Shown: positions 8,174 through 17,094 of the stretch, piece by piece
Layout: every line of letters starts with the position of its first letter
How positions within the stretch are numbered: position 1 is the stretch's first letter
Assembly: GCA_964621215.1 (NCBI GenBank)
Contig: CAZULF010000009.1
Location: 1-33,285, forward strand
Direction of reading: 5' to 3'
Source: CAZULF01 sp964621215
Lineage (GTDB): Bacteria; Pseudomonadota; Gammaproteobacteria; UBA1113
Length of the DNA stretch: 33,285 nucleotides
The notes under the pieces: generated by a model
Told to the model about the DNA's origin: nothing
Seen by the model: the letters and a program-made list of their open reading frames with translations, nothing else
Databases searched by the model: none
Program-made: the position numbers and the translations under genes

Positions 8174-9306
8174 CGTATTTCACCTGTTATGGCATTGATC
8201 GTAAAATCTATTTCTTCTATTGTAGTATATCTACCTAAAGAGAACCTTAAGGATGCATCAATTTGCGCGTTAGATAAGCCTAAAGCGCGCAAAACATGCG
8301 AGCGATCGGATGAGAAACTATTACACGCTGAGCCTGATGATATGGCTAATTGCTTTAATGCTTTCTTTAAAATCTCGCCATTAACACCTTCAAAACAAAT
8401 ATTTAAATTATTGTTTACTCGTTGTTCTGCATCCCCGTTTAATGTCACACCTGGCAAATGCGAGATGCCTTGCCATAATCTTTGTTTTAATTGTAAAACA
8501 CGTTTCGATTCTTCTGGCATCAGTTTTTCTGCAAGGGCAAAAGCTTCACCCATGCCGACAATTTGATGCGTTGGTAAAGTTCCGGCACGTAGCCCCTGTT
8601 CCTGACCACCGCCGTAAATTTGAGGCGTCAAATGCGCGCGCGGGCGTAAACGTACATACAAAGCCCCTATGCCTTTTGGGCCATACACTTTGTGCGCCGA
8701 CAAGGACATCAAATCCACCGGCCACTGCCTCATGTCGATGGGCAACTTACCCATCGTTTGCGCTGCATCCACATGTAACAACACCCCAGCCTCACGCGTA
8801 ATGGCGCCAATAGCGGCAATATCATTAATCACACCAATTTCATTATTAACGTGCATTAACGACACCAAAATAGTGCTAGGACGAATAGCCGCTTTTAATG
8901 CATCTAATTCAATCAATCCATTGGGTTTAGGCCGCAAATAAGTCACATCAAAACCTTGCTTTTCCATTGACTTACAGACATCTAACACGGCTTTATGTTC
9001 AATTTGGCTGGTTATAATATGGCGCCCTTTAGCCGCGTAATATTCCCCTACACCCTTAATAGCAAGATTATTAGCCTCCGTGGCTCCTGAAGTCCAGATA
9101 ATCTCCTTTGGCGCAGCATGAATAGCATCTGCAACCTGTTGCCGAGCCTGTTCCACTCGTTCAGCTGCTTGCTGGCCATAGCAATGGGCAGTCGAGGCAG
9201 GATTACCAAATACACCGTCAAGGGTAAGGCATTCCTGCATTTTAGCCGCCACTAACGGATCCACTGGCGTCGTGGCCATATAATCAAGATAAATTGGAAA
9301 TTTCAT
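8152..9306 (-). CDS. iscS: IscS-type cysteine desulfurase, short C-terminus
   Basis: This PLP enzyme takes sulfur from cysteine for Fe-S clusters and thiolated tRNA. The start MKFPIYLDYMATTPVDP matches IscS. PLP-binding residues are present (H104, D180, Q183, and the Schiff-base lysine K206 in SLSAHKVYGPKG), as is the active-site cysteine loop SSGSACNSFSSDRSHVLRALG (C328). The protein ends at residue 384 with GEIRCQPQIH. E. coli IscS (404 residues) continues with a tail (RDLSPLWEMYKQG...) that contacts IscU. The missing tail coincides with the overlap with iscA. No iscU, iscR, hscBA or fdx is in the window. It is transcribed away from suhB across a 56-bp gap that must hold both promoters. Confidence 0.95.
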   Translation of the reverse strand: MKFPIYLDYMATTPVDPLVAAKMQECLTLDGVFGNPASTAHCYGQQAAERVEQARQQVADAIHAAPKEIIWTSGATEANNLAIKGVGEYYAAKGRHIITSQIEHKAVLDVCKSMEKQGFDVTYLRPKPNGLIELDALKAAIRPSTILVSLMHVNNEIGVINDIAAIGAITREAGVLLHVDAAQTMGKLPIDMRQWPVDLMSLSAHKVYGPKGIGALYVRLRPRAHLTPQIYGGGQEQGLRAGTLPTHQIVGMGEAFALAEKLMPEESKRVLQLKQRLWQGISHLPGVTLNGDAEQRVNNNLNICFEGVNGEILKKALKQLAISSGSACNSFSSDRSHVLRALGLSNAQIDASLRFSLGRYTTIEEIDFTINAITGEIRCQPQIH

Positions 9307-9362
9307 AGCCTTTGAGGATATAATCGTTTTCTTTTTTACGCAAGATTAGGTTTATTAAAAAT

Positions 9363-10145
9363 ATGCATCCATTTTTAAATACGGTATTTCCATCGGTTCG
9401 CAAAGCCTCAACTTTAATGATGAACGCCTTTCGCGACGTCAAAACGCTGAAAGTCAGTGAAAAGGGACTTTTTGATTATGTCACCGAAATCGACCGGAAA
9501 TCAGAACAGCTTATTACTGAGACTATTCGCAAAGCCTATCCTGACCACGGTATTTTAGGGGAAGAATTTGGCCTTCATGAAGGTAATGAGTATTTATGGG
9601 TGATCGATCCCCTCGATGGAACTAAAAACTTTGTACACGGTTTTCCACATTTTTGCGTCTCAATCGCGGTAAAGCTCAAAGGACGCCTAGAACATGCGCT
9701 CATCTACGACCCTGTGCGTGACGAGCTGTTTACCGCCAGTCGTGGCCATGGCGCACATTTAAACGATCGCCGCATTCGAGTTTCTGAATTAAGTGGCCTG
9801 CCAGGTGCTTTACTCAGTACTGCTTTACCAACGCTTGAGAAGCCTTATTTTAACGAGTATATGAAGGGCTTTAGCCCACTTTTTAGCCCTAGCGGGGGTT
9901 TACGCCATTGTGGCTCTGCTGCCTTGGGATTAGCCTATGTAGCCGCTGGTCGAGTCGATGGCCACTGGGAAATGGGCTTAGCTGAATGGGATATCGCAGC
10001 TGGAGCTTTGTTAGTGATAGAAGCTGGCGGTCTGGTAAGTGACTTGCATGGCGGTGAAACCTTCTTGCAAACCGGCAATATCTTAGCCGCTCCGCCAAAA
10101 GTATTTAAAGGTATGCTGAGAGCTTTACATTCGTCGAGAGACTGA
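9363..10145 (+). CDS. suhB: Inositol-1-monophosphatase family protein (SuhB)
   Basis: The 260-residue protein has the metal-dependent phosphatase signatures of the inositol monophosphatase family: GILGEEFG (E67), WVIDPLDGTKNF (D82, D85) and AEWDIAAGALLVIEAGG (D210). Length and motif spacing match gammaproteobacterial SuhB, which hydrolyses inositol phosphates in vitro and in E. coli binds NusA/RNA polymerase during rRNA transcription. It is divergent from iscS. The ribosome binding site upstream of the ATG is weak (TTAGG about 12 bases away). A palindromic repeat and htpX follow. Confidence 0.93.
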   Translation: MHPFLNTVFPSVRKASTLMMNAFRDVKTLKVSEKGLFDYVTEIDRKSEQLITETIRKAYPDHGILGEEFGLHEGNEYLWVIDPLDGTKNFVHGFPHFCVSIAVKLKGRLEHALIYDPVRDELFTASRGHGAHLNDRRIRVSELSGLPGALLSTALPTLEKPYFNEYMKGFSPLFSPSGGLRHCGSAALGLAYVAAGRVDGHWEMGLAEWDIAAGALLVIEAGGLVSDLHGGETFLQTGNILAAPPKVFKGMLRALHSSRD

Positions 10146-10178
10146 TTAAGCTAAAATAATTGTAAATTTCTCCTCTCT

Positions 10179-10256
10179 CGTCGTCCCGCGACTCGTTCGC
10201 GGGATCCAGAACGTGGAGGAGATAACATGGTTCCCGCGGACAAGCCGCGGGACGAC
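10179..10256. repeat. 78-bp nested palindromic repeat, copy 3
   Basis: It has the same nested inverted halves as the copies at 2207 and 5993, with outer ends CGTCGTCC/GGGACGAC and inner CCGCGG stems. Its central spacer is unusual: GTGGAGGAGATAACATGG contains a strong Shine-Dalgarno sequence and an ATG (10227) in frame with htpX. The element ends 15 bp before the canonical htpX start, and the canonical ribosome binding site (TAGGAG) lies immediately after it. Confidence 0.86.
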
Positions 10257-10271
10257 AAAGTAGGAGCCATC

Positions 10272-11177
10272 ATGTTTAAGCGTATATTTTTATTTGTTTT
10301 AACTAACATTGCGGTTTTGTTAGTCGGTTCTATCATTTTAAGAATATTTAATGTTCAACCCTACTTACAGGCCAATGGGCTCAACTACACTTCCCTGCTC
10401 ATCTTTTCCGCTGTATTCGGCTTTACCGGCTCGCTCATTTCTTTATTTCTTTCAAAAACGGTAGCCAAGATGACGATGGGGGTTCAAATTATTGATCAGC
10501 GACAAGGCGATCCCCAAACTGCCTGGTTAATCAGCACCGTAGAACGGCTAGCCATGAAAGTGAATATTGGTATGCCTGAGGTGGGAATTTACAACAGTCC
10601 AGAACCTAACGCTTTCGCTACGGGCTGGAATCGCAACAAAGCGTTGGTCGCTGTTTCGACCGGTTTATTGCAAGTGATGGACCAAGATGAAATTGAAGGC
10701 GTATTAGGCCATGAAATATCGCATATTGCTAATGGCGATATGGTGACGTTAACGCTGCTACAAGGCGTGCTCAATACCTTCGTTATTTTCTTCGCGCGCG
10801 TTGCCGCATTCGCGCTGTCGCAATTCTTGAATCGTAATCAGGAAGGTAACCAACCTAGCTCGATGAATAGTCTCGTCTTCTTTTTAGTAGAAATGGTCTT
10901 CCAAATTATTCTTGGCATTTTAGCGTCGATCATTGTCATGTGGTATTCACGCAAACGTGAATATCGTGCTGATGCCGGCTCTGCGCGTTTGCTTGGCAAA
11001 CAAAAAATGATCGCGGCATTACAAAAGTTAGGACAAATGCAAGGTCGCGCTGAAGATAATCGCGCACCTAGTTTTGAAGCGATGAAAATTGCTGGGCATC
11101 CATCTCGCTTCGCCGCTTTATTTTCAAGTCACCCACCATTAAAGGATCGGATTTCTGCATTGGAAAAAGGAGTTTAA
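10272..11177 (+). CDS. htpX: Membrane zinc metalloprotease HtpX
   Basis: HtpX is an M48 inner-membrane protease that degrades damaged membrane proteins together with FtsH. The 301-residue product has two N-terminal membrane segments (about 5-25 and 40-62), the zinc motif HEISH (H147, E148, H151), two further membrane segments (about 165-183 and 203-224) and the third ligand region REYRADAGSARL (E230). I choose the ATG at 10272 because it begins with the canonical MFKRIFLFVLTN and has TAGGAG seven bases upstream. An in-frame ATG at 10227 inside the palindromic repeat, with GGAGGAG in front, would add 15 repeat-encoded residues and cannot be excluded. The gap to ddl is a single base. Confidence 0.95.
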   Translation: MFKRIFLFVLTNIAVLLVGSIILRIFNVQPYLQANGLNYTSLLIFSAVFGFTGSLISLFLSKTVAKMTMGVQIIDQRQGDPQTAWLISTVERLAMKVNIGMPEVGIYNSPEPNAFATGWNRNKALVAVSTGLLQVMDQDEIEGVLGHEISHIANGDMVTLTLLQGVLNTFVIFFARVAAFALSQFLNRNQEGNQPSSMNSLVFFLVEMVFQIILGILASIIVMWYSRKREYRADAGSARLLGKQKMIAALQKLGQMQGRAEDNRAPSFEAMKIAGHPSRFAALFSSHPPLKDRISALEKGV

Positions 11178-11178
11178 C

Positions 11179-12282
11179 GTGGTTACATCTAAAATTCGTG
11201 TTGCCGTTGTGTTTGGCGGAAAATCTGCTGAATATGATGTTTCTTTACAATCGGCTAAAAATGTCATTAATGCATTGGATAAGAAAAAATACGAAGTCAC
11301 ACTGATCGGCATGGATAAACGCGGTCAATGGTATCTACAAGAACCATTATCGCATCAAGTACATCAGCAACCCGCTCAATTGGGCGTTACTGCTCACTTA
11401 AATGATTTAGTCACCATTGTGCCTGGACAAAATCATTCTTTATTGATGGGCTTAATGACGAAAGAACAAGTCACCGCCATAGATGTGGTATTTCCCGTTG
11501 TGCATGGGCCCTACGGCGAGGATGGCACCATTCAAGGCTTGATGCGTATGGCCAATGTGCCGTTTGTTGGCGCAGATGTTTTGAGCTCAGCGGTGTGTAT
11601 GGACAAAGATGTCATGAAGCGCTTAGCACATGAAGCTGGCATTCCCATTGCCAAATTTGTCACCGTCTATCGTCGTGAACTCGCTAAGCTGAATCCTGAA
11701 AAAATCATTAAGCATGTAGGCTTACCTTGTTTTGTTAAGCCTGCCAACTTAGGTTCCTCCATCGGTATTAGCAAAGTCAAAGCTGCTGCTGAATTGACAA
11801 AAGCCATTGAGCATGCAATGGAATATGACAATAAAGTCGTGATTGAAGAAGCGATTGAAGGTCGAGAAATTGAATGTGGTGTATTGGGTAATGATGACCC
11901 CGCCGCCTCAGTACCAGGTGAGATTATTCCTCATCATGAATTCTATTCTTACGAAGCAAAGTATTTAGACGCGGCTGGAGCGGATGTGATCGCACAAGCT
12001 GATTTACCCCCTGAAATCATCAAGAAAGTGAAAGATTTGTCGATTAAAATTTTCCGCACCTTTGATTGTGATGGTATGGCGCGAGTAGATTTTTTCTTGA
12101 AAAAAGATGGCACGTTGATATTTAATGAGCTCAACACCATTCCCGGCTTTACCCAGATCAGCCAATACCCAAAAATGTGGGAAGCGAGCGGCATTGCTTA
12201 TTCCGATTTGTTGGATAAACTAATTGCTTTAGCATTGGAAAAATTTGATCAACGACAAAATTTAAAATTATCACCTGAGTGA
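11179..12282 (+). CDS. ddl: D-alanine--D-alanine ligase
   Basis: This ATP-grasp enzyme joins two D-alanines for peptidoglycan. The 367-residue length is close to DdlA. Signatures are present: the N-terminal RVAVVFGGKSAEYDVSLQSA, then GPYGEDGTIQGL, KPANLGSSIGISK, the ATP-grasp stretch EEAIEGREIECGVLG and the C-terminal NELNTIPGFTQISQYPKMW. The start is GTG at 11179 with AAAAAGGAG eight bases upstream, one base after the htpX stop, so the two genes form an operon. It stands apart from the mur/fts cluster where ddlB usually lies. The stop is TGA. Confidence 0.95.
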   Translation: MVTSKIRVAVVFGGKSAEYDVSLQSAKNVINALDKKKYEVTLIGMDKRGQWYLQEPLSHQVHQQPAQLGVTAHLNDLVTIVPGQNHSLLMGLMTKEQVTAIDVVFPVVHGPYGEDGTIQGLMRMANVPFVGADVLSSAVCMDKDVMKRLAHEAGIPIAKFVTVYRRELAKLNPEKIIKHVGLPCFVKPANLGSSIGISKVKAAAELTKAIEHAMEYDNKVVIEEAIEGREIECGVLGNDDPAASVPGEIIPHHEFYSYEAKYLDAAGADVIAQADLPPEIIKKVKDLSIKIFRTFDCDGMARVDFFLKKDGTLIFNELNTIPGFTQISQYPKMWEASGIAYSDLLDKLIALALEKFDQRQNLKLSPE

Positions 12283-12288
12283 AAACAC

Positions 12289-12362
12289 CGTCGTCCCGCG
12301 GCTTGTCCGCGGGATCTAGAACATATCGTTTCCCGGATTTCGCTTCGCTCCATCCAGTCTAC
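12289..12362. repeat. Composite repeat: half of the 78-bp palindrome plus a degenerate copy of a second repeat
   Basis: Positions 12289-12323 are the left half of the 78-bp element (CCGCGGCTTGTCCGCGG). Positions 12331-12362 resemble the second repeat family seen intact at 20633-20667 (GGAT-TCCGCTTCGCT-CCATCCAG-CTAC type) in degraded form. Together they fill the gap between ddl and the convergent 1567-aa gene and reach that gene's stop codon. A bidirectional terminator role is possible, but there is no T-run. Confidence 0.65.
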
Positions 12363-12364
12363 AA

Positions 12365-15300
12365 TTATCTTGGGCAAGGCGAAGCAGCTTGCCTTCTACC
12401 TAGTTCAGAAATATCCAATCGTGCTCGAGCCTCCTGGAAAAACGCAGCGTATTCTCCTCCACGATGTCCTCTATCAATTTTTCTTCGCGCATTTTTAGAA
12501 AACGCATGATAAGCATCTTGTATACTATCTAGATCACCTTTTCTTACCGCCTTGTTTAATCTCCGCATTTTTTGCGTATCATCCTGCGTAGGAGGTTTCG
12601 GTACAGCCCGTTTAGGTGACGCTGCTAATAGTTCGGGTTTCTCTTTTATTACATCCAGGGGTTCAGATGCAGCATCTTTTTCTGCAGTTTGTGCTGGTTG
12701 CTTTAAATGAGGTGCAGAAAAAAATGTATCTGCTATTAAGGCGGAATTTAGTAATCTTAAATCTAGCCAACAATGACTATTCGGTAGAATCCAAGTTTGT
12801 CCTGCGGGTCGCCAGGCTTTCCAAGCCCTATCTAACCCGGTTGAAACACCCATAGTCGGATCCAGGAATCGGGCTGATTGATAAGAGTCAATGGCAAGTA
12901 TTAATTCCCTTGCAGTTGCGTTCGGACTATTTAATTTGTTTCCCTGTTCGCGCCATTTTCTTGCCTCTTCTTGCTTTGTTAATCCTGATTGCCCAGTTAA
13001 ATAGGCTGTATCTCCTATCAACAACCTAGCTCTACCTGCCATGCGGTAAGCAAACCATAATGTCGATGCAATATTGTCGCGAGCATTACGAATATAATGT
13101 ACTCGCATAATCGCAACAAAATCGGTAGGACATTCTTGTAATCGTTGTTGATAATAAGCTAGTGCTTGATCAATGTCGTTCTTATCAAATAAACTTATAT
13201 CGCCTTGTTCACAGAGTGCATAGTTAAAACATTCTATCTTGTTTTCTTCGCTAAGTTCCTTTGAACGCATTATTTCTGCGCTTTTTCCAGTACACAATTC
13301 GACATATTGATGAGTATCGCCTTGTAATCTTAATAAATAAGCAAGCTCCAACCACTCTAAATAAGTCAATGACTGCATGGGGGCTGTTGTAGCCAACCAA
13401 ATTTGCGCTTCTTTGACTCCCTGTGCAGCAGAAACGCGATAATGATGTGTGGCGGCGGCCAAATTAAAATAGATTCCTACTGTTGTCTCAGAAAATATTT
13501 GTGCCAGATAATAATGTGCTGTTGATGAAACAGAAACATCTTGCAGAGCTTTAATTAAATAAAGTAAAGCGATCGCATCGTTTTTACCACCCGGCATGCG
13601 GCCATGATAGTAACTGATTCCTGTTTGTAAGATATTCTGTGAGTCACTATTGGTGCGTAAGGAATCTAACACTCGAATCAAATCAATAAATTTATCCTGC
13701 GCAGCAAGACTGTCATAAAAAATGGTCGCATCAAACCCATACTGTTCAAGCTTGCTTTTTAAAATACGCTTCGATGCATCTAAGCTTACTCTATATTCAT
13801 TAGTCAGCTCTCTACTTGACCCCTCCTCTAATGGAGTAAACCATTGCTCATAACAATAGAAACGCATTAACAATAATAATAAATAACTAGTATCATTGTT
13901 ATTTTCTGGATAATGAACACAGATATAATTTTGTAAAGATTTTTGATATTTCGTCCAAAATTCATCATCTCGAGCATTTTTTGGCAGTTGATCTAACAAT
14001 GCTAAAACGTCTAACGGATTGGAATTTAAATTAGTTAAAATCTCTGCGTGCAAGCGTATTTGTCTAGAGCTGATCGCTGCAACGGCTTCAACCCACAATC
14101 GTGCGAGTTCGAACTTTTCCAACTTATTCAATAAGGTTGCCGCCTCTAATTTCTGCTCTATAGTAAAAGTTGAAATCTTATCTATTGCTAATAGTTGTTG
14201 TGGGAAATTGGCAAATCCAGCATCAGCATAGACTTGAGCTAAGTGTATGATATCGTCTGGGGTAGTAATTTTTTGGAGATCAATGTCATATAAAACATTT
14301 TGAGCTTTTAATCTATTATCTGTCTGTAAGTACGCATAGACCAACCTTAGTTTTTGTTCATAAGACAAGTTTTTTTCTGCTATAGACTCCAAAATGCGTG
14401 AAGCGGTAGGTTCTACTCTGGAAGACTGCTGAGATAATGCAAACCAAAGTTTTTGGGAATCATCAAATATTTTCTGCCATGGCTTACAAGTTAAATTTTG
14501 ATTTAAATGAACGCTATTATAAGTAATCACCTTTAATAATTTCTGTCTTCGCTCATTATTTTCCTTATTTAACTCAAACAATGCTGATAATGCGTAAAAA
14601 CGCGCTTGCTCTATTAATTTAGCCATCTTTCCCAAAAAAGCAAGCAGTTTTCCAGGTTCATTTACTAAGGCTTTCTCAACTAGTTGATAAACTAGTTCAA
14701 ATTTTTCAATAAAATTTTCTATATTCAGGTTAGCTACCGCCGACAAATAATATAATAATGAAGGATATCCCTCAGCAATGGGAGTTTGGTAAGCCGGATG
14801 AATGACATACGTTCCATCGGGTAATTGATGTGGCATAGTAACTTCACGCACCACACCTAAATTATTAGCTTTGTAATACTTATATGTCAGCACATTATGC
14901 CTAAGCACCGCCAGCTGTTTTTGTGATCTTGAACCATTAATCGGATAAGCATGTTGTGCGATGCCATCAATATTCAATCCTGGAATAGGGATACCCCAAA
15001 AGGGAATGCGCCACGGTTCTTGATTTAACACGCGCCATGCGCTATCAACATCATCCTTGTCAAGCGCGTTTTGCACATCTTGTAATAAGGCTTGAATGGC
15101 CTTCTCAGAAAAATTCCCACAACTCAACTCAATCAATCCGTTAACCGCGCTAAAACAGACTCCCATGCGTGCTTTAGTAAACTTGATTTCTGATTGTCTC
15201 AACATCATGATTAACCCGGCAAGAATATCGGTTAGCACCGGGAATGCATGATAAATAGGAATGTAACGTGTTGAGCGGCCGACATTCAAGCAGTTATATT

Positions 15301-17068
15301 TATAGGCCGCTTCTAATAGCTCATACGGAATATTCAATAAAAACAGGACGTCCTCTGCCTTAAATTTGTTATACTTCCCTTTAACAATAAGATCTAAAAC
15401 AGAATACATCCTGTAAATAGAATAGGCTTTTTCACCTAACCAGGTTAATGCTGAAACACCGTTAGCAACGTATCGATAAACAATATGTCGGTTAGGATTG
15501 TTAAAATAGCCTAATCCCATGTTAGCGATACGCATTAAATATAATGCCATCTGGGGATTTGCAAAGGGATTCGGATTTGACCACAGAACTCCAACATCAT
15601 TGAGAATAGCTTCTCTACCCAATTTGGTATGAGTATCGGAACAAATTAACCAAGATACGTGTGCTTTGATTAAGCCAGGCAATCCAGCTATTAAATTTTC
15701 TAGATCAAACTGACTTTTAGCCGCTGCACCCATTTCATGTATTAACCAAGACATGATTCTCTCAATAGAGACGGGTGACAACGTGTTGAACATGTCGCCT
15801 AAAAACAGTCCCGCTTTTACAATTGAGTTTTCACTATACGATTTTAAGAAAAGATTTAGACTACCATAAATACCACTCACCGTCATTTCGCGTCGTTCAT
15901 AATTTTTATGCTGATTGTTAGAACGTCTATATTGACGATATTCTTTATTAACCTCTTTATAGTTAGGTTTACCTTTCGTCATTGCGATTATTTCTTTAAT
16001 TTTTTCTCCTGGATCAAGTCCCAGCGAAACTAAGGTTTGAATATCCAATTGCGTTTCATACAGTTTTGACCACTCATTGAATGATTGCATTTGTTGATCG
16101 TAGGCTTTTACCTCTTCACTTTCTTCACCATATTTTTTAATTAATTCTTCTTTTATTTTTAAAAAAATTGCTTGGATATCAGCAATTTGACTTGTAACAT
16201 GATCTACACTAGTAGACTGATTTTCTACATACATCTTAAGAAATTTTTCAAGAAATCTTTGCCGTCCCACATGATTTGTTAAATTTTCATTGTCTTTTAT
16301 CCATTCTGTAAGTGATTTTTGCGCCTCAATATAAAATTGTACGGATGGATGATTCTCTCCATAAATTTGGCGTAAACATTCTATAATAGACTCAAATGAG
16401 GAGTTGACCTCAACCAAAGGAGCATGTAGATTAGTTCTATTATTATCACCTAAAGCCGTTATCAAATTATTTGCCTTTGCCTTAAGCTCTGCAGCGCAAT
16501 CTATTAACTGTGTATATGAATGAAGTTTATCAGCATAATTTTGTAATGCAATATAATAAGGATGATCGGCGCCATCTTGAAATTCAACATCTTCTTGAAT
16601 CCAATGCACCCGCGATATAATACGATCTTTTAGTGGAATATGAAATTCATCCACTTGCAATAACCCACGTACTTCAGGCAGTATTTTCTCATTAATTTCA
16701 TTGAATAGCGTCACTAATTTTGCTTTTGCATGCTCAGGGTCTTGCAATCGAAGTTGATTAATGATGCGAATTTGTGATGCGATAATATCTTGATAAGAGG
16801 ATACCTGTTCAGGTGTTTGATTTGAAAAAATCGGAATCAACGGAAGTGTTGTCATGTTTGAAATAGTATTGGGTGGTTCAATCGGATTGCTCGTTCTAGC
16901 TGGAACAGGCATCCTAGGCGGTTCTGGTAATATATGTGTACCTTGAGAACTATATCCCATTGTTGCTAATAGCTCATTAGTCAAGATGGGTTCTCTGTAT
17001 TCGCTGCTCAAATCAATCTGAGCAAGAGGGTCCTTAGGCATTTTAACAGTGGGAGTTGCGGATTTCAT
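12365..17068 (-). CDS. Very large helical-repeat protein of cassette 1 (1567 aa, Sel1/TPR-like), function unknown
   Basis: I do not recognise this family as a named protein. The start ATG at 17068 has AAGGAA nine bases upstream. Residues 1-80 are a proline-rich, probably disordered head. Residues about 145-340 contain three degenerate helical-hairpin repeats (YGENHPSVQFYIEAQKSL at about 236; YGEESEEVKAYDQQMQSF at about 313; a weaker one at about 168) that look like TPRs of the kinesin-light-chain type. A hydrophobic helical middle follows. Residues about 850-1250 look like helical solenoid with a Sel1-like stretch (THHYRVSAAQGVKEAQIWL, about 1205-1225). A conserved C-terminal module ends at about 1555. 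The final residues and TAA come from a small hairpin (GGCAAG/CTTGCC). No signal peptide is seen. It is a paralogue of the 1770-aa protein at 27494-32806 and lies 26 bp downstream of the P-loop gene, so they form one operon. Confidence 0.85.
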   Translation of the reverse strand: MKSATPTVKMPKDPLAQIDLSSEYREPILTNELLATMGYSSQGTHILPEPPRMPVPARTSNPIEPPNTISNMTTLPLIPIFSNQTPEQVSSYQDIIASQIRIINQLRLQDPEHAKAKLVTLFNEINEKILPEVRGLLQVDEFHIPLKDRIISRVHWIQEDVEFQDGADHPYYIALQNYADKLHSYTQLIDCAAELKAKANNLITALGDNNRTNLHAPLVEVNSSFESIIECLRQIYGENHPSVQFYIEAQKSLTEWIKDNENLTNHVGRQRFLEKFLKMYVENQSTSVDHVTSQIADIQAIFLKIKEELIKKYGEESEEVKAYDQQMQSFNEWSKLYETQLDIQTLVSLGLDPGEKIKEIIAMTKGKPNYKEVNKEYRQYRRSNNQHKNYERREMTVSGIYGSLNLFLKSYSENSIVKAGLFLGDMFNTLSPVSIERIMSWLIHEMGAAAKSQFDLENLIAGLPGLIKAHVSWLICSDTHTKLGREAILNDVGVLWSNPNPFANPQMALYLMRIANMGLGYFNNPNRHIVYRYVANGVSALTWLGEKAYSIYRMYSVLDLIVKGKYNKFKAEDVLFLLNIPYELLEAAYKYNCLNVGRSTRYIPIYHAFPVLTDILAGLIMMLRQSEIKFTKARMGVCFSAVNGLIELSCGNFSEKAIQALLQDVQNALDKDDVDSAWRVLNQEPWRIPFWGIPIPGLNIDGIAQHAYPINGSRSQKQLAVLRHNVLTYKYYKANNLGVVREVTMPHQLPDGTYVIHPAYQTPIAEGYPSLLYYLSAVANLNIENFIEKFELVYQLVEKALVNEPGKLLAFLGKMAKLIEQARFYALSALFELNKENNERRQKLLKVITYNSVHLNQNLTCKPWQKIFDDSQKLWFALSQQSSRVEPTASRILESIAEKNLSYEQKLRLVYAYLQTDNRLKAQNVLYDIDLQKITTPDDIIHLAQVYADAGFANFPQQLLAIDKISTFTIEQKLEAATLLNKLEKFELARLWVEAVAAISSRQIRLHAEILTNLNSNPLDVLALLDQLPKNARDDEFWTKYQKSLQNYICVHYPENNNDTSYLLLLLMRFYCYEQWFTPLEEGSSRELTNEYRVSLDASKRILKSKLEQYGFDATIFYDSLAAQDKFIDLIRVLDSLRTNSDSQNILQTGISYYHGRMPGGKNDAIALLYLIKALQDVSVSSTAHYYLAQIFSETTVGIYFNLAAATHHYRVSAAQGVKEAQIWLATTAPMQSLTYLEWLELAYLLRLQGDTHQYVELCTGKSAEIMRSKELSEENKIECFNYALCEQGDISLFDKNDIDQALAYYQQRLQECPTDFVAIMRVHYIRNARDNIASTLWFAYRMAGRARLLIGDTAYLTGQSGLTKQEEARKWREQGNKLNSPNATARELILAIDSYQSARFLDPTMGVSTGLDRAWKAWRPAGQTWILPNSHCWLDLRLLNSALIADTFFSAPHLKQPAQTAEKDAASEPLDVIKEKPELLAASPKRAVPKPPTQDDTQKMRRLNKAVRKGDLDSIQDAYHAFSKNARRKIDRGHRGGEYAAFFQEARARLDISELGRRQAASPCPR

Positions 17069-17094
17069 GATGTTTATTTCCTTAATTTTTTTAA

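Noticed and set aside
2207..12362. The palindromic repeats as a CRISPR array
   Set aside because: Copies are kilobases apart, not regularly spaced, and have internal double dyads; no cas genes are present.
12279..12509. Small plus-strand frame after ddl with SSRGLSAGSRT
   Set aside because: It is repeat sequence followed by the antisense of the 1567-aa gene; it is not a credible gene.
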